Assembly (NCBI GenBank): GCA_021802115.1
Contig: JAKABA010000200.1
Location: forward strand, 1 to 7,184
DNA: 7,184 bases
DNA from: a bacterium
GTDB taxonomy: Bacteria; Chloroflexota; Dormibacteria; UBA8260; Bog-877
Direction: 5' to 3'
Within the stretch, counting starts at the first letter, position 1; every line of letters begins with the position of its first letter. The notes under the pieces are model-generated. The model made no database searches and was not told where the DNA came from. It saw nothing but the letters and a program-made list of their open reading frames with translations. The translations under genes were made by a program, and so were the position numbers. This document shows positions 1-5,351 of the stretch, piece by piece.

Positions 1-485
1 GCTTGACCCACCCACTCCAACTCGCCAACCTCTTCCCCGTTCACTCAACTACTCTCATGGGCAGTACCGCACACTTCTCGGCCAGCTGCTCCCAGCCCCT
101 CCTCTGTCGCGAGTCGGCGGACGGGGTCCCGCCAAACCGGCGCCTGGAGCGCGTCCGCGACCGGAGGAGACCCCGCGGGAGAGTGCCGGGCACTGGCCCC
201 GGTCAACAGGGCCTGCCACACCTATGTTGCCACCCCGGCAGGGACGTCCCGACCCGGAGTGACGATGCGGGCTGGGCCGGCCGATGCCCCTCGGCCCCCG
301 CAACCGGCCGGGAGCGGCGCCGGCACCCACCTCCCCCTGCGGCCTGGGTACTGTGAGCTACGCTGCCCGCGCGGTCTCAGTTGGAGGCCGGGCAGCTGAG
401 CTGGAGTCGAGGTCCAGCGCCGTCTCCCGCGGTGTTCCCGGCGCCAGCTCAGCCCGCCCCACGGCACCGCGCTGGGCGCCGAGAA
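1..485. other. Gene-free stretch rich in short inverted repeats
   Basis: I see no convincing coding region here. The open frames present are Arg/Pro-rich, have no recognisable motif and overlap one another on both strands, as expected by chance in GC-rich DNA. The first 60 bases are less GC-rich and pyrimidine-rich on the plus strand. Direct reading shows several dyads: AGTGCC-G-GGCACT (182-194), GGCCC/GGGCC (195-199/209-213), CCTGCC/GGCAGG (212-217/237-242), the palindromes GGGACGTCCC (241-250) and GGCCGGCC (275-282), GCTGGA/TCCAGC (400-405/413-418) and GCTGAGCTGG/CCAGCTCAGC (395-404/444-453). The stretch lies downstream of the minus-strand gene ending at 486, so part of it may be that gene's 3' untranslated region or terminator. 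I looked for tRNA, RNase P, SRP RNA and cobalamin, glycine, TPP and ydaO riboswitch consensus pieces and recognised none. Confidence 0.5.
395..453. repeat. Nested inverted repeats, possible 3' hairpin of the minus-strand pair
   Basis: A perfect 10-bp inverted repeat, GCTGAGCTGG (395-404) and CCAGCTCAGC (444-453), encloses 39 bases. A smaller hairpin, GCTGGA (400-405) with TCCAGC (413-418), shares its left arm, so the two folds exclude each other. The element lies 33 bases beyond the stop codon of the minus-strand gene at 486-788, where a terminator could sit. No T-run follows on either strand, so the terminator role is only a guess. Confidence 0.3.
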
Positions 486-788
486 TCACTCCTCCGGGTG
501 AAGCTTGCGGACGCGCGAGGGGCCCTCTCCTGACCGCCGCGCCGGCGCTCGCCGGGCCCTGGGGGCCTGCCTGGGCGTGATCGCCTGCTCCAGCTGGTTG
601 CCAAACTCGGTCATAGCTCGTGCGGACCGGTGCAGCAGCCGGAGCAGGCCGTCGGCCACCATCGCCTCCAGGCCCGGCCCGTCAGCGCGGCGGCGCAGCT
701 CTGAAGCGAGCCTGCCCGCCACCGCGGCCACGTCCACCCGTGGAGGCGGAGCGGACCGGGGTGGGCGGGGACGGACCCGGTCCGCCAT
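486..788 (-). CDS. Small soluble hypothetical protein, 100 aa
   Basis: I do not recognise this protein. The chosen start is the ATG at 788-786, which shares one base with the stop of the gene upstream (TGATG), a typical translational-coupling arrangement. The same frame stays open further upstream, to 1058, but that part would run antiparallel in meaning through the membrane gene at 788-1135 and has no start supported by a ribosome site. The protein has a Pro/Arg-rich N-terminus (residues 1-17), a central part likely to be helical (about 18-70, with the stretch VAAVAGRLASELRRRADG and a second Leu/Ala-rich segment ending near EQAI at 70), and a very basic Arg/Pro/Ala tail (71-100). There is no membrane segment, signal peptide or cysteine. 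The basic tail could bind nucleic acid or acidic lipid, but nothing in the sequence proves it. Coupling to a membrane protein gene suggests joint production and perhaps a partnership. Confidence 0.6.
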   Translation of the reverse strand: MADRVRPRPPRSAPPPRVDVAAVAGRLASELRRRADGPGLEAMVADGLLRLLHRSARAMTEFGNQLEQAITPRQAPRARRAPARRSGEGPSRVRKLHPEE

Positions 789-1135
789 CAGCGCCAGCCG
801 ACCCGGGAGCCACGCCTGCCGCGGTGCCACAGCGGCTCCAGGGCGGCTCCAGCCAGAAGCAACAGAATGGCTCCGCCCATCGCCTCGGCGACGGAGGTCC
901 AGCCGAAGCTTCCCAGGACGACGGCTGCGATCACCAAGAGGGGGATGAGCGCCATCAGGACCCGGCCGCTCCATCGTCCAAACCATGACCCGATCGGCAC
1001 CCTGGGCCTGGGCTCCCCCTGCTCGCGGGGAAGCCGCTCCTCCCACAGTGAAGCCCACCAGCCTGGTTGAGTCGAGGAGCCCGGGTCAGGCGACTGCTGA
1101 TCGGGCCCGCGGCGGGGATCGGAGCCTTGAGGCAT
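788..1135 (-). CDS. Small two-helix membrane protein, 115 aa, unknown function
   Basis: This is the first gene of a two-gene minus-strand unit. The start is the ATG at 1135-1133; no good ribosome site precedes it, and the frame has no better start. Residues 1-58 are polar, rich in Pro, Arg, Gly and Trp, and probably cytoplasmic. Two hydrophobic segments follow: about 59-80 (core MALIPLLVIAAVVLGSFGW) and about 84-104 (core AMGGAILLLLAGAALEPLW), joined by a very short turn, so they form a helical hairpin. The C-terminus is short and basic (HRGRRGSRVGWR), which by the positive-inside rule places both ends in the cytoplasm. I know no family with this pattern. Its stop overlaps the start of the 100-aa gene downstream by one base. 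It diverges from the uracil-DNA glycosylase gene with 66 bases between the two starts, so the promoters of both must lie close together or overlap. Confidence 0.65.
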   Translation of the reverse strand: MPQGSDPRRGPDQQSPDPGSSTQPGWWASLWEERLPREQGEPRPRVPIGSWFGRWSGRVLMALIPLLVIAAVVLGSFGWTSVAEAMGGAILLLLAGAALEPLWHRGRRGSRVGWR

Positions 1136-1182
1136 TGGGAGCCCTGATGTTGCCGGTGACCGCCGTGGAGGCGGCTACGCTG

Positions 1183-1198
1183 GTGCTTAGGATAGCAC
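1183..1198 (+). promoter_or_regulatory. Dyad with AGGA ribosome site in its loop, before the glycosylase start
   Basis: GTGCT (1183-1187) and AGCAC (1194-1198) are inverted around TAGGAT (1188-1193); a G-T pair can add one step. The loop carries AGGA (1189-1192), 9 bases before the TTG start at 1202, the best ribosome site for that gene. TAGGAT also matches a -10 hexamer at four of six positions, and the opposite strand reads TATCCT within the same block, which could serve the divergent gene. The dyad could thus be an operator in a shared divergent promoter or an RNA hairpin presenting the ribosome site. I cannot tell which. Confidence 0.35.
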
Positions 1199-1201
1199 TC
1201 G

Positions 1202-1906
1202 TTGACCGCTGCTTCGACCCCCCTGACGGCTTCCCAACCAAATACGCTGCAGACCCAACTCCAGGAGCTGCATGCGGGCATCCTGACCTGCCGGAGCTGC
1301 TGCCAGGCGGGCCTGCTGGAGCGCTGCGCCCCGGTCCTCTGCGAGCCCACCGCCTCGCAGGTGGTGCTGGTCGGCCAGGCCCCCGGGCGTCTGGAGCAAG
1401 AGACCCGGCGTCCCTTCAGCGGGCGAGCGGGCCGCGAGCTCTTCCGTTGGCTCAAGCAGGCCGGGCTGGGAGATGAGGAAGAGGCCAGGGAAGCCGTGTA
1501 CCTGACCTCGATAACCAAGTGCTTCCCCGGCCCGGCCTGCTCCGGGAGCGGCGACCGCCGCCCCAGCGCTGGTGAGATCGCGCTCTGCCGGACTCATCTG
1601 GACTCCCAGCTCAGGCTGCTGGACCCGTGGCTGCTGATCGCGGTCGGCCAACTGGCCATCAGCCGCTTCCTCGGCGACCATCCCATGGACGACCTCGTCG
1701 GTAGGGTGTATCTGCCTTCTGGCGAAGAGCTGGTCGCGGGGCTGCCCGTCCCCGCTCGCGTTCGCCCGCTGGTGCTTCCCCTGCCCCACCCCTCGGGGGC
1801 CAGCCGCTGGCTGAACCAGGCGGGACACCGTGCCCAGTTGGGCTCGGCTCTGCGGCGGCTGCGGGCGCTGCTGGAGGAGCCGCCGGAGCCCTCAAGGCGC
1901 ATCTGA
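1202..1906 (+). CDS. Uracil-DNA glycosylase superfamily protein, family-4-like, Fe-S type
   Basis: A base-excision-repair glycosylase of 234 aa, predicted to cut uracil, or another deaminated base, from DNA in the cytoplasm. Motif A is VLVGQAPGRLE (55-65) followed by RRPFSGRAGREL, which matches the family-4 pattern GEAPGxxE...GxPFxGxAG. Motif B is LPHPSGASRWLN (194-205), the His-Pro-Ser loop of the superfamily. Cysteines C30 and C33 (CRSC), C107 (TKCFPG) and C129 (ALCRTHL) sit where family 4 binds its 4Fe-4S cluster. DRRPSAGE (118-125) and LLIAVGQLA (144-152) are also typical. The GEAPG glutamate is Gln59 here, a variant I associate with a divergent branch of the superfamily, so the exact base specificity is open. 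The KRRIH insert of UdgX is absent. The start is TTG at 1202, preceded by AGGA at a 9-base gap; no other good start precedes motif A. Length is normal for family 4. Confidence 0.88.
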   Translation: MTAASTPLTASQPNTLQTQLQELHAGILTCRSCCQAGLLERCAPVLCEPTASQVVLVGQAPGRLEQETRRPFSGRAGRELFRWLKQAGLGDEEEAREAVYLTSITKCFPGPACSGSGDRRPSAGEIALCRTHLDSQLRLLDPWLLIAVGQLAISRFLGDHPMDDLVGRVYLPSGEELVAGLPVPARVRPLVLPLPHPSGASRWLNQAGHRAQLGSALRRLRALLEEPPEPSRRI

Positions 1907-1913
1907 GTTTGCG

Positions 1914-1919
1914 TATAAT
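1914..1919 (+). promoter_or_regulatory. Perfect -10 box TATAAT ahead of the NDT-like gene
   Basis: TATAAT stands eight bases after the stop of the glycosylase gene, in a conspicuously AT-rich patch (GTTTGCGTATAATTG) within otherwise GC-rich DNA. It matches the sigma-70/sigma-A -10 consensus at all six positions. No good -35 lies 16-18 bases upstream; the 17-base position reads CTCAAG, inside the end of the glycosylase gene. A TG lies two bases rather than one before the box, so it is not a canonical extended -10. Transcription would begin near 1925-1927, so the next protein must start downstream of that point. Confidence 0.55.
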
Positions 1920-2038
1920 TGCCGCGAATCTTGGGTGGGAAGCCACGTGCGCGCGGCGGCGGCTCGCAGCCCCGGGGTCGGTCGGCCGCGCCTGAGCCCA
2001 GGGGATCGAGCGAGGGGGAGGTTGGCACCGTCCCCAAG

Positions 2039-2479
2039 GTGGGTTCCGCGCGGTCCGCGGATGAGATCCTGGAGCTGATCTTCACCCCGACTCCGCGCGC
2101 CAGTCCGGCCGAGCAGGCGGAGCGCACCCTGCGCCGGCCCAAGCCGTTGGTCTACGTCGCCATGAGCAATCGCAACTTCTTCTGGCGTCAGCAGCTGACC
2201 AAGTACGTCCTCGACGAGGGAAGGGTCCCGGTGACCCCCTTCATGCTCTTCGACTACTACCTCCTGCACACCGTCCCCAAGGACCTGGTGCGGGAGGCGA
2301 TGAACAACCTGATCGCCCGCTGCGAGGAGATGTGGGTCTTCGGGGACATGTCACTGGGGCTGAAGGTGCAGGTGGGAATCGCCAAGCGCCTGCGCAAGCC
2401 GGTTCGCTACTTTGACATCAGCGAGTTGCCCTACCAGATCAACTCGGTGCCGGAGTCGATGGTCTCCGAGGAGCGCTGA
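2039..2479 (+). CDS. Nucleoside 2-deoxyribosyltransferase-fold protein
   Basis: A cytoplasmic protein of about 146 aa resembling the nucleoside 2-deoxyribosyltransferase / DUF4406 fold, whose members act on N-glycosidic bonds of nucleosides or nucleotides. In 146-aa numbering, the first strand and loop are VYVAMSNRNFFWRQQ (38-52), followed by helix TKYVLDEG, then PVTPFMLFDYYLL (64-76). The C-terminal signature is CEEMWVFGDMSLGLKVQVGIA (95-115), then KPVRYFD. It matches the family pattern D-x-x-W-x-x-G-x-x-S-x-G-x-x-x-E-x-x-x-A, but the position where I expect the catalytic Glu carries Gln111. The start is uncertain. The frame is open from a TTG at 1919, but that codon overlaps the TATAAT box and has no ribosome site. 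GTG at 2039 is the first in-frame alternative below the likely transcription start; GGGGGAGG lies upstream of it, at a rather long gap of 17 bases. The added N-terminus would be low-complexity Arg/Gly. Function, and even catalytic activity, is inference. Confidence 0.7.
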   Translation: MGSARSADEILELIFTPTPRASPAEQAERTLRRPKPLVYVAMSNRNFFWRQQLTKYVLDEGRVPVTPFMLFDYYLLHTVPKDLVREAMNNLIARCEEMWVFGDMSLGLKVQVGIAKRLRKPVRYFDISELPYQINSVPESMVSEER

Positions 2480-2486
2480 CGGCGGC

Positions 2487-2498
2487 GCTGGCGCCAGC
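2487..2498. repeat. 12-bp palindrome after the NDT-like gene
   Basis: GCTGGCGCCAGC is a perfect 12-base palindrome beginning 8 bases after the stop at 2479. It could be a small terminator hairpin or an operator dyad. No T-run follows; the next bases are CCCCCCTTGGG. It lies in a 109-base gap before the alpha-galactosidase gene in which I see no clear promoter. Confidence 0.25.
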
Positions 2499-2588
2499 CC
2501 CCCTTGGGCCGATGTGCCGGCGGCACGATGGCCACGCGTCACCGGCCGAACGCGGGCCAGGGCACTTCGTCGCGGCTTCGGGCCAGCG

Positions 2589-3953
2589 ATGAGCAGGTTC
2601 TCCGTCGTCGAGCGGTTGCCCCGACCCGTGGCTGGGGCCGCGGCCTACGAGTCTGGCTGGCAGTCCTGGAGCCCGTCGGGGCTGTACCGCCTCGAGCAGA
2701 GCGCGCCCCGACCCAGCTCCGACAGAGTCGCCGCGATGTCCTACCGCCCCGGCCAACCACCTCGGCCCGGCCAGTTTCAGGGCGAAGGGCTGCTGCTCCT
2801 CGAATTGCCAGATCAGCAGCAGTGCCGGGTCTGGTCGGCCGCCGACGTGCGCTCCGAAGTCCCCACCATTCGCCTGCGCATCGAGCCGCGGGCTCTTGAG
2901 ATCGAAGCCGACGGTCCGGTGACCGCGGAGACCGTTGCCGGCTCGGCGGCCACGGTCCTGGAGCGCCACTTCGCCAGGCTGGGCGATGAGCTCGGAGTCG
3001 TGGCCAGCGGGGCGCCCTTTCCCGGCGTTTGGTGCTCGTGGGGTTTCCACCGCCACCGGGTGGTGGCCTCCGACGTTGATGACGCGGCCGACCAGGTCGA
3101 GCGCCGGGAGCTTCCCATCGAGGTGTTCTTGGTGGACGACGGTTGGCAGTTGGAGATTGGCGACTGGCGTCCGGAGCGGCCAGGGTTCGGGGACCTCGGG
3201 GCCCTGGCCCGGCGGCTCCACTCTCGGGGACTCCGGCTGGGCCTCTGGCTGGCCCCGTTCCTGGTGGGAAGTCACAGCGGCCTGGCCCGGTCGCATTCCG
3301 GATGGCTGGTGGACGGCCCTGTGCATCCGCGGTGCTGGGGCCAGGGGATCTCGGTGCTGGACCCTACCGACGGGGACGCGGGAAGGCATCTGCAGGACCA
3401 GTTTCGGCGGCTGCGGGAATTGGGCTGCTCCTACTTCAAGCTCGACTTTCTGTACGCCGGCGCGTGGCCGGGGCGGCGCTCCCGGGGCGCCAGCCCCCTC
3501 GCGGCCTATCGCCACGGGCTGCAACTCATCCGGGCCGCAGTCGGCCCCGAGACCACCCTGGTGGGCTGCGGTGCCCCCCTGCTCGCGAGCGTGGGATTGG
3601 TGGATGCCATGAGGGTCAGCCCTGACATCGCTCTCCACCGCTATCCGGCGGCCGGGGATCTCAGTCAGCCCTCGCTCACATCGGCCCTCCATACGGGTCG
3701 AGCCAGAGCGCCGATGCATGAGCGGCTCTGGGTCAACGACCCCGACATGCTGCTGGCTCGTCCGCGGATGCCGGAGAGGGATCTCTGGGCCGAGCATGTC
3801 GCCGGAGTCGGAGGTGTCGTGGCTTCCGGAGACCGGCTTGCGGATCTCGATCGCCACGGCCTCGCCCTCCTGAGGAATGCCCTCCAGCGTCGCAGCCACA
3901 AGCCGGTCCACTGGCGCCCGGCGTTCGACGGCTCCCAGGGGAGCCTCGCCTGA
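2589..3953 (+). CDS. Alpha-galactosidase-like glycoside hydrolase, GH36 / clan GH-D, short form
   Basis: A retaining glycosidase of 454 aa, predicted to release terminal alpha-D-galactose from raffinose-type sugars or galactosides. Landmarks: ESGWQSWSPSG (21-31), equivalent to the NGYQSW region of GH36; PGVWCSWGFH (145-154), barrel start; VFLVDDGWQ (179-187), the substrate-binding DDGWQ motif; SYFKLDFLY (281-289), with nucleophile Asp286 in KxD; MRVSPDIA (341-348), with acid/base Asp346 in RxSxD; and WVNDPDML (381-388). The 60-residue spacing of the two aspartates fits GH36. The N-terminal beta-domain is only about 140 aa, and the protein ends soon after SGDR (413-416), so the usual C-terminal beta-sandwich is nearly missing. 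No signal peptide is seen, so it is probably cytoplasmic. The start ATG at 2589 lacks a clear ribosome site; the frame is open upstream to 2412 but overlaps the previous gene and adds nothing family-like. Galactose specificity is inferred; alpha-N-acetylgalactosaminidase or another clan GH-D activity is possible. Confidence 0.85.
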   Translation: MSRFSVVERLPRPVAGAAAYESGWQSWSPSGLYRLEQSAPRPSSDRVAAMSYRPGQPPRPGQFQGEGLLLLELPDQQQCRVWSAADVRSEVPTIRLRIEPRALEIEADGPVTAETVAGSAATVLERHFARLGDELGVVASGAPFPGVWCSWGFHRHRVVASDVDDAADQVERRELPIEVFLVDDGWQLEIGDWRPERPGFGDLGALARRLHSRGLRLGLWLAPFLVGSHSGLARSHSGWLVDGPVHPRCWGQGISVLDPTDGDAGRHLQDQFRRLRELGCSYFKLDFLYAGAWPGRRSRGASPLAAYRHGLQLIRAAVGPETTLVGCGAPLLASVGLVDAMRVSPDIALHRYPAAGDLSQPSLTSALHTGRARAPMHERLWVNDPDMLLARPRMPERDLWAEHVAGVGGVVASGDRLADLDRHGLALLRNALQRRSHKPVHWRPAFDGSQGSLA

Positions 3954-3984
3954 GGCGTCCGGCCCGCTTGTGCCGCAAGACGCC
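3954..3984 (+). terminator. Hairpin directly after the alpha-galactosidase stop
   Basis: GGCGTC (3954-3959) pairs with GACGCC (3979-3984), and the inner CGGC (3960-3963) pairs with GCCG (3972-3975), leaving a CAA bulge on the right side and an 8-base loop. The stem starts right after the TGA at 3951-3953. No T-run follows, so this would be a GC-only or weak terminator; an mRNA 3' end stabiliser is an alternative. Confidence 0.4.
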
Positions 3985-4061
3985 GGGCTGAGACACTGCG
4001 GCGACTGACTCTAAGTTCCAGCTCAAGTGGGGGGCCATCCGTTGATGCACACTGGAATGTC

Positions 4062-5156
4062 ATGAGGCGCAACCGCACCTGGCTGGTGGCCGTGCTCAAC
4101 CGCCCCGCCGGGCGGCTGGTGGTCGGGGCTCTGGTGGCGATCGCGCTGCTGGCGCTGGTGCTGACCAAGGTCTCGATCCCGCGGGTGGAGGCCGCCCTCG
4201 CCCATGTGTCGGTGCCGCTGCTGGGGTTGGCCGCCGCCATCGCCATCGTCTACGTCGCCATGCGCGCCTGGCGCTACCATCTGCTGCTCGGCCGGGGCTC
4301 CTGGGTCGCCACCATGGGAGTCACGGCTGCCAGCTGGGGAGCGGGGCAGGTGCTGCCGGGCCCCGGCTCTGATGCCGCGTTCGTCTGGTTCGCGCGATCG
4401 GATCTAGATGCCTCGGTTTCCCGCGGTACGGGGGCGGCCCTGGTCGCTCGACTGTTGGATCTGGCCAGCCTGGCGATCGTCCTGCTGGTCTCGGCGGACC
4501 TGGCCGGAGTCCGGCTGGCTCGTCCCCTGCGGATCACCGCGGTGGCCATGGCGGTGGGGTTGGTGGTCCTGCTGCTGCTGTTCTTTGTGCGTCAGAGCCG
4601 GGCCTGGCTGCTGGCCCGGGCCGAGCGGCTGCCGGTCGTGGGCTCATTCGCGGTGCGGGCCGAGGTGGCGCTGGCTGATCTCAGCAGCTCGCGCGTGGTG
4701 GTCGGGCTGGTGGTGTCCACCGTTTGCGCGAGGGTCCTCGCGGCCCTTGAGTACCTGTGTTTCTTCTGGGCCCTGGGGGCCCACTTCAGCATCTGGCAGG
4801 TCTGGCTGGCGCTGGCGGTGCGGACGCTCTTGTTTGCGCTGCCCATTCAGGGGCTGGGTGGGTTGGGCACCTCCCAGGTTTGGTGGGCTGGGGGGCTGAC
4901 TCTGGCCGGGCTGCCGCTGACCGCGGCGCTGACGTTCGGGCTCGAGGTTCAGATGCTGGATCTCGTGGTGGCCCTTCCGGAGGGGTTCCTGGGCTGGGTG
5001 GCCCTGCGGATGCGCCGCCACTGGGCCAGCGATGTCGAGAGCCCGCCGGTCCCGGCTCAGTCTCCCGCCCGACCATCCGGAGTGCCCGCACCCAGCGAAG
5101 CAACCGCGTCCAGTCGCGAACTGATCGCGTCCCGGGGAGGAAGGCCGAAGCGCTGA
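4062..5156 (+). CDS. UPF0104 / lysylphosphatidylglycerol-synthase-type integral membrane protein
   Basis: A multi-pass inner-membrane protein of 364 aa that looks like the YbhN/UPF0104 family (LPG synthase transmembrane domain, as in the flippase part of MprF). I count about eight hydrophobic segments, near 17-37, 50-68, 84-108 (possibly re-entrant), 127-147, 157-177, 211-238, 245-262 and 275-316 (probably two). GAGQVLPGPGSDAAFVWFAR (93-112) sits where the family has LPxRxGExxR, and LFALPIQGLGGLGTSQ (257-272) matches the late P-x-x-G-x-G motif. Both places lack the usual Glu. There is no soluble LPG synthase domain. The last 45 residues are Pro/Ser/Ala-rich and basic, hence a disordered, probably cytoplasmic tail. 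Family roles are lipid or polyprenol-linked substrate handling; the substrate here is unknown. ATG at 4062 is the first good start, with GGAA 4 bases before it. A Leu-rich N-terminus after MRRNR fits positive-inside insertion. Confidence 0.82.
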   Translation: MRRNRTWLVAVLNRPAGRLVVGALVAIALLALVLTKVSIPRVEAALAHVSVPLLGLAAAIAIVYVAMRAWRYHLLLGRGSWVATMGVTAASWGAGQVLPGPGSDAAFVWFARSDLDASVSRGTGAALVARLLDLASLAIVLLVSADLAGVRLARPLRITAVAMAVGLVVLLLLFFVRQSRAWLLARAERLPVVGSFAVRAEVALADLSSSRVVVGLVVSTVCARVLAALEYLCFFWALGAHFSIWQVWLALAVRTLLFALPIQGLGGLGTSQVWWAGGLTLAGLPLTAALTFGLEVQMLDLVVALPEGFLGWVALRMRRHWASDVESPPVPAQSPARPSGVPAPSEATASSRELIASRGGRPKR

Positions 5157-5216
5157 CCTGACCAGCCGGAGAGGCGGGCCCCGGCCGCACCGGTCTGGCC
5201 CCAGCCACGTGGTGGT

Positions 5217-5261
5217 TTCGGAAGCCGCGGCGCCGCCGTCCGTCGGGGGCCGGCTTCAGAA
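5217..5261 (+). terminator. Long imperfect hairpin after the UPF0104 gene
   Basis: GAAGCCG (5221-5227) is inverted at CGGCTTC (5251-5257). The arms extend past one G-A mismatch by TTC (5217-5219) and GAA (5259-5261), giving ten pairs around a GC-rich loop. It lies 60 bases beyond the stop at 5156, inside the 202-base gap before the next gene. No T-run follows. A terminator or leader-RNA element are both possible. Confidence 0.35.
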
Positions 5262-5265
5262 GCGT

Positions 5266-5283
5266 CACCACTCGCCGGTGGTG
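5266..5283 (+). repeat. Second hairpin in the 5157-5358 gap
   Basis: CACCAC (5266-5271) and GTGGTG (5278-5283) form a perfect 6-bp stem around TCGCCG. It stands 4 bases after the hairpin at 5217-5261, so the two are in tandem. The palindrome CCACGTGG is at 5205-5212 in the same gap. These could be tandem terminators, an operator for the gene at 5359, or part of its 5' leader. The rest of the gap shows no gene and no clear -35/-10 pair. Confidence 0.35.
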
Positions 5284-5345
5284 GATCTCAACTCGTGGTC
5301 GGCGGCCACAGGCGGTCGGTTACCATGTGCCGGCGGGGAGCGGTC

Positions 5346-5351
5346 AGGGAG
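5346..5351 (+). promoter_or_regulatory. Ribosome binding site AGGGAG of the exported-protein gene
   Basis: AGGGAG ends 7 bases before the ATG at 5359, the clearest Shine-Dalgarno site in the window. It decides for this ATG over the in-frame GTG at 5209, which would start inside the hairpin region and add 50 residues of no recognisable character ahead of the signal sequence. Confidence 0.65.

Noticed and set aside
3..356. 117-aa plus-strand frame at the left edge
   Set aside because: It starts at a TTG without a ribosome site, becomes Arg/Pro-rich, and resembles no family. I could not support it as a gene.
955..1518. 187-aa minus-strand open frame
   Set aside because: It spans the divergent start region and opposes the glycosylase gene; composition is Ser/Arg-rich without motifs.
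1187..1828. 213-aa minus-strand open frame opposite the glycosylase gene
   Set aside because: The plus-strand glycosylase motifs explain the sequence; the antisense product shows none.
1202..1906. UdgX (heme-binding, DNA-crosslinking glycosylase)
   Set aside because: The KRRIH-type insert that defines UdgX is absent and motif A is GQAPG.
2935..3612. 225-aa open frame inside the GH36 gene
   Set aside because: Ser/Trp/Arg-rich shadow in a second plus-strand frame; no family motif.
2439..3911. 490-aa minus-strand open frame
   Set aside because: It is the antisense shadow of the GH36 gene, which has clear catalytic motifs. The minus-strand product is Pro/Gly/Arg/His-rich and has no motif.
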